6,551 nucleotides of DNA from JAAYCB01 sp012744395 (GTDB lineage: Bacteria; Planctomycetota; Planctomycetia; Pirellulales; Thermoguttaceae), in assembly GCA_028703175.1 (NCBI GenBank), contig JAQVNJ010000197.1, positions 1 to 6,551 on the forward strand, given 5' to 3'. Within the stretch, counting starts at the first letter, position 1. Each line of letters opens with the position of its first letter. Both the position numbers and the translations under genes were made by a program. The notes under the pieces were generated by a model that had not been told where the DNA came from, ran no database searches, and was given only the letters and a program-made list of their open reading frames with translations. Positions 1 to 5,979 of this stretch are shown here, piece after piece.

Positions 1-122
1 GCATGGTTCGCGGGCGGGTGCTGACGATCAGTTGCCTCGACAACCTGGTCAAGGGCGCCTCGGGCGCCGCCGTCCAGAACTGCAACCTGATGTACGGCCA
101 TCCGGAAACCACCGCCCTGTGA
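1..122 (+). CDS. argC: N-acetyl-gamma-glutamyl-phosphate reductase, C-terminal end (partial)
   Basis: This is the 3' end of a gene that begins before the window; the reading frame has codons starting at position 3 and ends at TGA 120-122. The last residues include SCLDNLVKGASGAAVQNCNL followed by MYGHPETTAL. The DNLVKGA-(S/A)-G-x-A-x-QN-x-N block followed by a hydrophobic G-x-P/E-T tail is the conserved carboxy terminus of ArgC, the NADPH-dependent enzyme that reduces N-acetyl-glutamyl-phosphate to the semialdehyde in arginine biosynthesis. No terminator-like hairpin with a T-run follows the stop, so transcription could continue into the endonuclease gene 73 bases downstream. The identification rests on only about 39 residues, but this motif is distinctive. 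The presence of argJ further along the same strand supports it. Confidence 0.88.
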   Translation, partial: MVRGRVLTISCLDNLVKGASGAAVQNCNLMYGHPETTAL

Positions 123-180
123 GCCGGCCCGACGCGCACCAGCGCCAGTTCGGTTCCGCGAGAACAATGGATTGGGAGTG

Positions 181-187
181 AGGAGGT
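181..187 (+). promoter_or_regulatory. Shine-Dalgarno site that sets the endonuclease start
   Basis: AGGAGGT lies 8 bases before the ATG at 196 and is a near-perfect anti-16S match. It argues for ATG 196 rather than the in-frame TTG at 172, which would lie upstream of this site and would add eight residues (MGVRRCVL). I see no convincing -35/-10 pair in the 73 bases between argC and this gene. Confidence 0.75.
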
Positions 188-195
188 GCGTCCTT

Positions 196-780
196 ATGGG
201 CGTCAATCTGATCCCGGGCGACCTGAAAAAAAAGTTCAGGTTTGAAGAACGGAAGCACGCCTGTGCCATCCTCAAGACGGACTTTCCCAAGGAATGGCGC
301 GATTTGATAGATTGTCTTCGCGACTTCACATTGCCGCGAAGCCACATCATGGCGCCTGGGGGCGGGAAGTCGCCAGTTTCCACCGGTATCGACGCCTTCT
401 TCCAGGCGCGGGGCTGGATGCAGAAAGCGTTCGATGTCAATATCGTCGTCGACGGGGATGCGATTCCCGCGCCTACCCACAAGATAGACAACTATCACAA
501 TCACGTTGGGATCGAAGTCGAGTGGAACAACAAGACGGAGTTCTACGATCGGGACCTGAACAACTTCCGCTTGCTCTATGACATCGGTATACTTGCCGTG
601 GGCGTGATTATCACTAGGCAAACGGAGTTGCACCTTCTTTTCGACGCTCTCGGCAAGTCCTATCATATGTCAACCACTCACTTTGACAAGCTCATTCCGA
701 AGGTAAACGGAGGAGGAGCTGGTGGTTGTCCTTTGCTTTTGATCGGGATCGGAAGTTCCTGTTACAACCCATCTGCTTAG
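196..780 (+). CDS. BglII/BstYI-like type II restriction endonuclease
   Basis: A 194-residue protein that probably cuts unmethylated double-stranded DNA at a short palindrome, as the nuclease of a type II restriction-modification pair. The core GIEVEWNNK (residues 105-113), then a DRDLNNFRLL segment and VGVIITR, is the hallmark of the BglII/BstYI-type endonuclease family. Asp98 in KIDN and Glu107 in GIEVEW are nine residues apart, the same spacing as BglII's Asp84 and Glu93. Glu109 takes the place of BglII Gln95, so the active site reads D-x8-E-x-E. A glycine-rich GGGAGGCPLLLIGI stretch (172-185) closes the fold. The length is slightly under BglII's. ATG 196 is chosen because of its strong ribosome-binding site. 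The gene lies close behind argC on the same strand and its last 89 bases overlap the antiparallel methyltransferase gene. BglII cuts AGATCT and BstYI RGATCY; the site used here cannot be read from sequence. Base composition is less GC-rich than in the arg genes, which suggests acquisition. Confidence 0.85.
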   Translation: MGVNLIPGDLKKKFRFEERKHACAILKTDFPKEWRDLIDCLRDFTLPRSHIMAPGGGKSPVSTGIDAFFQARGWMQKAFDVNIVVDGDAIPAPTHKIDNYHNHVGIEVEWNNKTEFYDRDLNNFRLLYDIGILAVGVIITRQTELHLLFDALGKSYHMSTTHFDKLIPKVNGGGAGGCPLLLIGIGSSCYNPSA

Positions 781-1384
781 CCTCATCTTGAGGTCCAGTG
801 TACGGCGGATAGCATGGGCGAGTATCAATATACGTGTCAACTTCGTCGCCCCAGCATTCCCAGCCATCCCGTCTCTGCCTGGCAAACAGTTCAAGGTAGG
901 GCCCGGGGTTACATGCCTCGATGATGTCGTAGAATTCATCGGGTTTGCGGGAATGCTCCTGCTTGCGGCATGCCACCACGTTAACTTGTCTTCTGCCGGG
1001 CTGGAGCGTTCGCAACTTGCCCTTTGTGCCAAACAGCAATAGCTCGGTAACGTTGCGAAAATAGAACCCCACCCCCCTCCCATCTGGCCCGCCGTCCTTG
1101 CGGGTCTTATACCACACCAAGTTAGTCTTGTACGTGAATCCCCAACCCTTCATGATCTGCAATGCTTCAGCAAGCAATGCGTTCGGACACCACAGATAAA
1201 GGTGGCTGGGCACGCTGGCGTGCTTGGAGACGGGAAGTGCCGCAATTTCTTCGAAACTCAGAGTCGCATAGCGTCGAAGCCGCTTATGCTCTGGAGCCAT
1301 TTTCCCTGTTCGATTCTGAAAGCGCCACGGTGGATCAATCAGGATCGTGGAAAATTTGTGTTTCAGCCCAGGGAACGTATCCAT
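692..1384 (-). CDS. MT-A70-family DNA adenine N6-methyltransferase
   Basis: A 230-residue S-adenosylmethionine-dependent methyltransferase, presumably protecting the host sites cut by the adjacent endonuclease. The N-terminal TILIDPPWRF carries the DPPW catalytic motif (residues 17-20) typical of MT-A70-type N6-adenine methyltransferases. It is followed by LYLWCPN (63-68), a GFYFRNVTELLLFG strand region (106-119), a basic HSRKPDEFYDIIE segment (144-156) and a C-terminal YLELFARQRRDGWECWGDE block (163-181) characteristic of the family. The family includes bacterial type II enzymes such as M.MunI. The start at 1384 is supported by AAAGGA at 1390-1395, about 6 bases upstream on the minus strand. 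The recognisable domain ends near residue 188; the last 29 residues are encoded antisense to the endonuclease's conserved end and look like a tail without family constraint. A promoter at 1667-1694 points toward it from roughly 275 bases away. Confidence 0.88.
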   Translation of the reverse strand: MDTFPGLKHKFSTILIDPPWRFQNRTGKMAPEHKRLRRYATLSFEEIAALPVSKHASVPSHLYLWCPNALLAEALQIMKGWGFTYKTNLVWYKTRKDGGPDGRGVGFYFRNVTELLLFGTKGKLRTLQPGRRQVNVVACRKQEHSRKPDEFYDIIEACNPGPYLELFARQRRDGWECWGDEVDTYIDTRPCYPPYTGPQDEAKQMGCNRNFRSRSKAKDNHQLLLRLPSE

Positions 1385-1589
1385 GTCAGTCCTTTATGAG
1401 CTGCCCACATTTCACATATCGCCCGAAAGCGAGGTCCACGGCTTCAGGATATCCCTGGCAGGCGTCCGAGGGAAGCTTAGCAGGCACCGATACATGCCTT
1501 CTCGAAAAACGTGGTTGTACGACTCGTGTGGCTTGGGCGATGCGACTCGCCCGGCACACGTCCAGGTCGCATCAGCCTCAGCCCCGCTT

Positions 1590-1602
1590 GGCTGTGACAG
1601 CC
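1590..1602. repeat. 13-bp perfect palindrome GGCTGTGACAGCC
   Basis: GGCTGT and ACAGCC are exact inverted repeats around a single G. The size and symmetry fit a dimeric protein-binding site, and it lies just downstream of the predicted start of the methyltransferase-directed transcript. No partner protein is indicated, and chance occurrence in GC-rich DNA is possible. Confidence 0.35.
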
Positions 1603-1666
1603 TCGGCGCTGGAGCAGTGGTTGCGAGAATTCTGTTGAAACGGTCACTTGGGCTTTCGTTTTTGTT

Positions 1667-1694
1667 ATTGTAGCTATCTTGTAGCTACAGTCAA
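1667..1694 (-). promoter_or_regulatory. Predicted promoter directed at the methyltransferase
   Basis: Read on the minus strand, TTGACT (plus 1689-1694) and TACAAT (plus 1667-1672) are separated by 16 bases. Each matches the sigma70 consensus at five of six positions. Initiation would fall near 1660, leaving a leader of about 275 bases before the methyltransferase ATG. The spacer is almost entirely occupied by the TAGCTA repeats, so a protein bound there should block polymerase. Use of this sigma consensus in the host is assumed. Confidence 0.5.
1668..1689. repeat. Tandem TTGTAGCTA operator-like repeats
   Basis: TTGTAGCTA occurs at 1668-1676 and again at 1679-1687, exactly 11 bp apart, so both copies face the same side of the helix. 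Each contains the self-complementary hexamer TAGCTA, and the second lies in the perfect 10-bp palindrome TGTAGCTACA (1680-1689). Tandem short palindromes about one turn apart are the usual target of ribbon-helix-helix dimers of dimers, and such a protein is encoded about 50 bases away. The sites sit in the spacer and at the edge of the -10 of the minus-strand promoter. Similar TGTAGCTACA motifs also occur before toxin-antitoxin operons. Confidence 0.6.
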
Positions 1695-1699
1695 GGGGG

Positions 1700-1724
1700 A
1701 AGCTCGGGTTGAGTGAGCTTTTTT
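1700..1724 (+). terminator. Weak hairpin with T-run (possible terminator)
   Basis: AAGCTC (1700-1705) pairs with GAGCTT (1715-1720) around a 9-base loop, and the run of T extends to 1724. The stem is only six pairs, with some G-T wobble pairs possible beyond it. It could stop plus-strand transcription entering from the left before the small gene, or it may simply be part of the promoter region it overlaps. Confidence 0.25.
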
Positions 1725-1736
1725 CGTGGCTATAAT
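1709..1736 (+). promoter_or_regulatory. Promoter of the small ribbon-helix-helix gene, probably leaderless
   Basis: TTGAGT at 1709-1714 and a perfect TATAAT at 1731-1736 are 16 bases apart. Only six bases separate the -10 box from the ATG at 1743, so the first transcribed base should be at or next to the A of the start codon. There is no Shine-Dalgarno sequence just before that ATG, which fits a leaderless message. The -35 box lies 14 bp from the -35 box of the opposing promoter. Confidence 0.55.
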
Positions 1737-1742
1737 GTGTGC

Positions 1743-1931
1743 ATGAAAGGTCGACGGAAGAAGCCACCGGGGCAAGTCCGGGCGAACACGTTGCGCATCC
1801 GACTCACTGAAGCCGAACGGGCCCTCTTGGACGAGACTGCGCAGGCGCGCGGCCTCGAAACCTCGACATGGGCTCGCTCGGAACTACTCGCGCTCACCCA
1901 AGTTTCGCGAATCCGAAAGAAGACTTCTTGA
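1743..1931 (+). CDS. Small ribbon-helix-helix-like DNA-binding protein, possible regulator
   Basis: A 62-residue, strongly basic protein. Residues 15-22 (NTLRIRLT) look like the DNA-contacting beta strand. EAERALLDETAQARG (23-37) and ETSTWARSELLALTQ (39-53) look like the two helices with an intervening glycine turn, as in MetJ/Arc/CopG-type or MobC-like proteins. The basic ends (KGRRKK and RIRKK) fit DNA binding. ATG 1743 is preferred because the best promoter ends just before it; GTG codons at 1737 and 1713 are in-frame alternatives, the latter adding ten residues. The gene is divergent from the methyltransferase, with tandem operator-like repeats between them. This suggests it represses one or both promoters, a controller-protein role for the restriction system. 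No toxin gene follows, which weakens an antitoxin reading. Function is inferred from fold and context only. Confidence 0.62.
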   Translation: MKGRRKKPPGQVRANTLRIRLTEAERALLDETAQARGLETSTWARSELLALTQVSRIRKKTS

Positions 1932-2197
1932 TTGGTTCTGCAGCATCCGTTCCCGCAGTTGACTGGCTCGGATGTGGTTCCGAATCGGGATTACATGCGG
2001 ATGGTTCGCTTATGGACTGACACACCGATGCCGGCGTTCAAGAGGCTGTCACGTTTCCGACGGATGCGTCCGGAACCCACCACCCGCGCGAACATCCGCC
2101 TGTCCTGCGTGCCCTTTCCGAAAATCAAGTACACCGCTGGCCGATTGCCGCCGGTCCATTTCTTACCCCCCCCAATCTGGTTCCCAGGATGTCCTCC
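1932..2197. other. Spacer between small regulator gene and argJ, no gene recognised
   Basis: These 266 bases contain an open frame on the plus strand that begins with TTG at 1932 and runs into argJ. It has no ribosome-binding site, its translation is proline/arginine-rich with no family signature, and it is probably not a gene. There is a TTGACT at 1959-1964 but no matching -10 box at normal distance. A run of eight C (2166-2173) precedes the argJ ribosome-binding site. I see no confident promoter for argJ. It might be read from the small gene's promoter, or this may be the scar at the right edge of the inserted module. Confidence 0.4.
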
Positions 2198-3391
2198 ATG
2201 CCAATCAGCATTCCCCGAGGTTTTCGACTAGCCGGCCTTCACTGCGGGCTGAAGAGCGACGCGGAAAAGAACGACTTGGCGCTTGTTGTCACCGACTGCC
2301 CCGCCACGGCCGCCGGCGTCTACACGCGAAACCTGGTCTTCGCCGCCCCCGTGGCGTGGGACCGGGAGCATACACCGAGCGATCGGATCCGCGCGGTGGT
2401 GGTCAATTCGGGGAATGCCAACGCCTGCACGGGCAGCCGCGGCTATGAAGACGCCCGGGCCGTCGCCCGATTGGCCGCAGCGGTTTGCGGCGCGGCCGAG
2501 GACCAGGCCCTGGTGATGTCGACCGGGATCATCGGCAGCTATCTACCGGTGGACAAGATCGCCTCCGGCATCGAGTCGGCAAAAGCGCGTTTGGCCGATG
2601 ACGAGGCGAGCGTCCTTGCCGCCGCCGAGGGAATCATGACCACCGACACGGTCCGCAAGCTGGCCGGCCGGACCGTCGCCGCGGACGCGAACGAAATCCG
2701 CATCCTCGGCATGGCCAAGGGGGCCGCCATGATCGGGCCCAACATGGCCACGATGCTGGCGCTGGTGATCACCGACGCGGCCCTCACCCCCGCGGCCGCC
2801 CAGTCCGCGCTTGTCGAGGCCGTTGCCGACAGTTTCAACTGCATCAGCGTCGACGGTCACATGAGCACCAACGACACCGTCCTGCTGCTGGCCAGCGGAG
2901 CGGCGGGGGGCTCTCCGTTAGCGGGCGAAGCCCTGGGGGTCTTTTCCGCCGCCCTCAAGGACGTCTGCGTCGAACTGGCCCGCGCCATCCCGGCCGACGG
3001 CGAAGGGGCCGAACACCTGGTGACAATCGACGTCGAAGGGTGTGCCGACCGCGCGGCCGCGCATAAAATTGCCAAGGCCGTCGCCGAAAGCCCGCTGGTC
3101 AAAACGGCAATCGCCGGAGCCGACCCCAACTGGGGGCGGATCGTCTCCGCTGCCGGCTATGCGGGTGTCCCCTTCGACCCGGCGGGCGTCGACCTGCTCC
3201 TGAACGGGGCGCTGCTCTACCAGCGAGGCGCCCCGGTCGCGTTCGACGCCGAAGCAGTCTCCGGGTCGATCCGGTCCAACCGCGACACGACGATCGTCCT
3301 CCGTTTTCGCGAGGGCTCTGGCCGCGTGCGGTTCTGGACAACCGACCTGACGGCGGAATATGTCCGGCTGAACGCCGACTACCACACTTGA
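2198..3391 (+). CDS. argJ: Bifunctional ornithine acetyltransferase / N-acetylglutamate synthase
   Basis: ArgJ moves the acetyl group from N-acetylornithine to glutamate, closing the acetyl cycle of arginine synthesis; some forms also make N-acetylglutamate from acetyl-CoA. From ATG 2198 the protein has 397 residues, the usual length. It begins PISIPRGFRLAGLHCGLK and has the VVNSGNANACTG block (about 68-79), the oxyanion-hole STGIIG (about 108-113) and the autocleavage segment KGAAMIGPNMATML. There the precursor is split before Thr185, which becomes the catalytic N-terminal nucleophile of the beta chain. ADPNWGRIVSAAGYAG (308-323) and the end LTAEYVRLNADYHT are also typical. ATG 2198 is preferred to ATG 2189 because AGGA at 2186-2189 lies 8 bases before it; 2189 would leave almost no spacing. 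All key residues are present, so the enzyme should be active despite separation from argC by about 2.1 kb. Confidence 0.95.
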   Translation: MPISIPRGFRLAGLHCGLKSDAEKNDLALVVTDCPATAAGVYTRNLVFAAPVAWDREHTPSDRIRAVVVNSGNANACTGSRGYEDARAVARLAAAVCGAAEDQALVMSTGIIGSYLPVDKIASGIESAKARLADDEASVLAAAEGIMTTDTVRKLAGRTVAADANEIRILGMAKGAAMIGPNMATMLALVITDAALTPAAAQSALVEAVADSFNCISVDGHMSTNDTVLLLASGAAGGSPLAGEALGVFSAALKDVCVELARAIPADGEGAEHLVTIDVEGCADRAAAHKIAKAVAESPLVKTAIAGADPNWGRIVSAAGYAGVPFDPAGVDLLLNGALLYQRGAPVAFDAEAVSGSIRSNRDTTIVLRFREGSGRVRFWTTDLTAEYVRLNADYHT

Positions 3392-3525
3392 CGGCACCGT
3401 TGTTTCGCCCGGAGCAGCCCGGCTCGCGGGGGCGCCCCGGCCGCGAACGACAGGCCGTCGCACGCTTCACGCGGACGTGGGACTGCCCCCCTCGGGCGGC
3501 CCCAGACGCAACAAGAGCCGCCACC

Positions 3526-4644
3526 ATGGCCAAAGACAAGCTTCGCCGCCAGCTTGCCTGGGAAGCCGCCAGGCTGATGTACACGCGCGAAGAGACGGAG
3601 TATTTTCGGGCGAAACTCAAGGCCGCGCGGCGGATCGCCTCGGGCGACGTGAAGCCGTGCGACTTGCCCAGCAATCGCGAGATTCGCGACCAGGTGCAGG
3701 CATTTGCCCGAATCCATGAGGGGGAACGCCGACTGGAGAACCTCCGCCAGATGCGCCTCGAGGCGCTCCGCCTGATGCGGATTCTGCGCACGTTCAGGCC
3801 GCGGTTGATCGGCAGCGTGATGACCGGCCACGTCCGCCAGGGGTCCGACATCGACCTGCATGTCTTCTCCGACAGCGCCGAGGCGGTGGCCGCCGCCCTC
3901 GACGAGCAGGGGGTGAGCTATGAAATCGAGCGCAAACGCGTCCGTAAGCACGGCGAGGAGCGATCGTTCACCCATATCCACGTTGAAGACCGGTTCGCGT
4001 TCGAACTGACCGTCTATCCGGCGGACAAGGCCCACTACGTGTTCAAAAGCTCGATCACCGGCAAGGCCATCGAGCGCGCCAGCATTGCCGAGTTGGAGCA
4101 GATTCTCCAGCGCGAGTACCCGAACGAACCGCTTGCCCAGGAGGTCCTCGAGAGCCAGTCGAAGGTCGATCCGCTCCAAATCTACGAGATGCTCCTCTTG
4201 CCGCTGGAGCGGGTGAAAGAGAGCCCCGCTTATCACCCGGAAGGCGATGCGCTCTACCACAGCCTCCAGGTGTTCGATCTTGCCCGCGAGGAGCTCCCTT
4301 ACGACGAGGAGTTCCTGTCGGCGGCGCTGCTCCACGACGTCGGCAAGGCGATTGACCCCCGCGATCACACGATGGCTGGGCTGGAAGCCTTGGAAGGTTT
4401 TGTCACCGCGCGCACCGCCTGGCTGATCGAGCACCACATGGAGGCCCAGGAGTATCTCGACGGCGCGCTGGGCGCGCGGAGCCGCAAACGGCTGGAGGCG
4501 TCACCGGATTTCGAGGAGGTCCTGCTCCTGGCGGAGTGCGATCGCGACGGCCGCCAGGTCGGAGTCGCAGCGCCCGAGTTGGACGAAGCCCTCGCCTATC
4601 TCCGCGAGTTGGCGCGATCGTGCGACTACGGTCCCCTTCAGTAA
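3526..4644 (+). CDS. Nucleotidyltransferase-HD domain fusion protein
   Basis: A 372-residue protein of two parts. The N-terminal half starts with a charged helical region, then a polymerase-beta-type nucleotidyltransferase core: GSVMTGHVRQGSDIDLHVF (96-114) has the Gly-Ser and the paired acidic residues Asp108 and Asp110, with a likely third carboxylate at Glu160 in FAFELTVY. The second half is an HD metal-dependent phosphohydrolase domain: His245 (YHSL), His270-Asp271 (LLHDVGK), His281, His303/His304 (IEHHM) and Asp339. Enzymes joining these domains transfer and remove nucleotides or phosphates (GlnD and some CCA-adding enzymes are examples), but this one lacks their extra domains and its substrate is unknown. 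The start at 3526 has a modest AAGAG 8 bases upstream; the open frame continues back to about argJ's stop, but those 46 codons lack family features. It follows argJ by 134 bases and may be co-transcribed with it. Confidence 0.8.
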   Translation: MAKDKLRRQLAWEAARLMYTREETEYFRAKLKAARRIASGDVKPCDLPSNREIRDQVQAFARIHEGERRLENLRQMRLEALRLMRILRTFRPRLIGSVMTGHVRQGSDIDLHVFSDSAEAVAAALDEQGVSYEIERKRVRKHGEERSFTHIHVEDRFAFELTVYPADKAHYVFKSSITGKAIERASIAELEQILQREYPNEPLAQEVLESQSKVDPLQIYEMLLLPLERVKESPAYHPEGDALYHSLQVFDLAREELPYDEEFLSAALLHDVGKAIDPRDHTMAGLEALEGFVTARTAWLIEHHMEAQEYLDGALGARSRKRLEASPDFEEVLLLAECDRDGRQVGVAAPELDEALAYLRELARSCDYGPLQ

Positions 4645-4681
4645 AACGGCTCTCGCGCGGCGGTGCCCGTCTCCCGATCAA

Positions 4682-4696
4682 GCGCGTTTCCCGCGC
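4682..4696. other. GC stem-loop between convergent genes
   Basis: GCGCG (4682-4686) and CGCGC (4692-4696) can pair around TTTCC; a longer alternative pairs AGCGCG at 4681-4686 with CGCGCT at 4700-4705. It lies in the 102-base gap between the ends of two convergent genes, where terminators are expected, but no T-run follows on either strand. It is a poor intrinsic terminator by itself. Confidence 0.25.
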
Positions 4697-4746
4697 GCCC
4701 GCGCTCGTCTGCGGAATTTCATCCGTTTCTGCCGATCCAGCGCTTT

Positions 4747-5955
4747 CTACCGGTCCAGCGCCTGCTCCAGATCGGCGATCAGGTCTTCCGGATTCTCCAG
4801 CCCGCACGACAAGCGGATCATGTTCTCGCGAATCCCGACCGCCTCGAGCTGCTCCTTGCTGAAGTCGTGGTAGCTCATCACCATCGGCTGTTCGATCAGC
4901 GATTCAGCGCCGCCGAGGCTGGGGCCGATTCGTGGAATCCGCACGGCGTCGACGACGTCGGCCGTCTGCCGCCAGTCGGCGTCCTTGATCAGGAAGGTGA
5001 TCAGCCCGCCGTAGCCCCGCATCGTCCGCCTGGCCACCTCGTGGTCGCGATGGCTGGCCAAGCCGGGATAATAGACCTTCTCAATGCGCCGGTGGCCCTG
5101 GAGGAATTCGGCCACGGCCTGGCCGTTCTCGTTGTGGCGCCGCATGCGGAGTTCGAGCGTCTTCACCCCCCGCAGCAGCAGGTAATTCTCCTGCGGGCCG
5201 ATGCACATCCCGGTGGCCCCGCGGAGTCTCCGCACCGGCTCGAGCTTCTCCTCCGAGGCGATGATCGCCCCGGCGAGCAGGTCGTTGTGGCCCGACAGGT
5301 ACTTCGTGCAGGAATGGACGACGTAGTCGACGCCGTAGGCGAGCGGCTTGACGTTGTAGGGCGTGGCCAACGTGGCGTCGATCATCGTATCGACGCGGTG
5401 CTTCTTTCCCAGGGCGGCAAACCGTTCGAGATCGACGACGCTCAGGTGCGGATTGGTGGGCGACTCGCTGATCAGCAACCGCGTATTCTCGTTGATCGCC
5501 GCCTCCATGCGGTCGTAGTCGCAGGCCGGCGCCTGGTGGGTGACGACGCCGAACTTGCCGAAGTGCTTGTTGCACAACTCCCGCGTGCGGTGGTAGCACT
5601 CGTCGAACAGGACCACCTCGTCGCCCGCCTTGAGAACCGCCATCAAGAGACTGCATATCGCGGCCATCCCGGTGGAATAGACGATCGCGCTCTGCCCCCC
5701 CTCCAAGGCCGCCAGTTTGCGCTCCGTGACGCGCTCGCTGGGATTCCCATAGCGGCCATATTCCTCGCGGGGCAGCTTCTGCGCCACGTAGTCCACGGCC
5801 GACTGGGTGTCGGGGAAAGTGTAGGTCGCCGCGCAGAAGATCGCGTCGGTCACGGCATTCCCGGATTTCAGCCGATCCTCGCCGGCGTGAACGGCGAGCG
5901 TGGAATCGGCTAGCCCGCGGCCGTCGGGTTCGGGTAGACGGGGTCGTTCGATCAT
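4747..5955 (-). CDS. PLP-dependent transsulfuration enzyme, cystathionine gamma-synthase family
   Basis: A 402-residue cytosolic Cys/Met-metabolism PLP enzyme, full length for the family. EYGRYGNPSE (65-74) carries the Tyr and Arg that reach the neighbouring subunit's cofactor phosphate. ALEGGQSAIVYSTGMAAI (83-100) is the phosphate-binding region, and Tyr121 is the expected ring-stacking residue. IDATLATPY holds Asp193 for the pyridine nitrogen, and SCTKYLSGHND contains Lys218, the Schiff-base lysine. SLGGAESLIEQP (346-357) and IRLSCGLE, with Arg381 for substrate carboxylate, complete the site. The family makes or breaks cystathionine (MetB, MetC, CGL) or uses O-acyl-homoserine with sulfide or methanethiol; sequence alone does not settle which, though MetB-like synthase is the commonest role. 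The start is supported by AGGA read at 5962-5965, 6-7 bases upstream. It converges on the nucleotidyltransferase-HD gene and is unlikely to share an operon with anything visible. Confidence 0.9.
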   Translation of the reverse strand: MIERPRLPEPDGRGLADSTLAVHAGEDRLKSGNAVTDAIFCAATYTFPDTQSAVDYVAQKLPREEYGRYGNPSERVTERKLAALEGGQSAIVYSTGMAAICSLLMAVLKAGDEVVLFDECYHRTRELCNKHFGKFGVVTHQAPACDYDRMEAAINENTRLLISESPTNPHLSVVDLERFAALGKKHRVDTMIDATLATPYNVKPLAYGVDYVVHSCTKYLSGHNDLLAGAIIASEEKLEPVRRLRGATGMCIGPQENYLLLRGVKTLELRMRRHNENGQAVAEFLQGHRRIEKVYYPGLASHRDHEVARRTMRGYGGLITFLIKDADWRQTADVVDAVRIPRIGPSLGGAESLIEQPMVMSYHDFSKEQLEAVGIRENMIRLSCGLENPEDLIADLEQALDR

Positions 5956-5979
5956 GGCAAATCCTGTTCTTCAGAGCCC

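Larger units (their letters stand above)
1385..1742. other. Gene-poor control region between methyltransferase and small regulator
   Basis: About 360 bases without a convincing gene. Short open frames exist on both strands but have low-complexity or arginine/serine-rich translations, no ribosome-binding site and no family signature. The right half holds the divergent promoters, repeats and palindromes listed separately. The left half would be a leader of about 275 bases for the methyltransferase transcript if the promoter at 1667-1694 is used. Within it are a 6-bp stem-loop (GGGCGA at 1535-1540 with TCGCCC at 1547-1552) and a 13-bp palindrome at 1590-1602. I recognise no riboswitch or tRNA here. 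Confidence 0.5.

Noticed and set aside
1162..1638. A plus-strand frame ending ALEQWLREFC
   Set aside because: Its first half is antisense to the methyltransferase; the tail looks slightly protein-like but has no start, ribosome-binding site or recognisable family.
1477..1767. A 96-codon minus-strand frame through the control region
   Set aside because: It crosses both predicted promoters and the start of the small regulator, has no ribosome-binding site and no family signature.
2166..2173. Run of eight C before argJ as a phase-variation tract
   Set aside because: It is outside the coding region and between no clear promoter boxes; housekeeping argJ is an unlikely phase-variable gene.
1932..2231. 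A possible toxin gene directly after the small RHH gene
   Set aside because: The frame starts with TTG without a ribosome-binding site, is proline/arginine-rich, runs into argJ and resembles no toxin family, so a toxin-antitoxin pair is not supported.
3379..4437. A 352-codon open frame on the minus strand
   Set aside because: It is antisense to the nucleotidyltransferase-HD gene, whose catalytic motifs are intact; the translation has no recognisable domain.
4663..5913. A 416-codon open frame on the plus strand
   Set aside because: It is antisense to the clear transsulfuration enzyme, has a composition typical of a GC-rich shadow frame, and shows no family motif.
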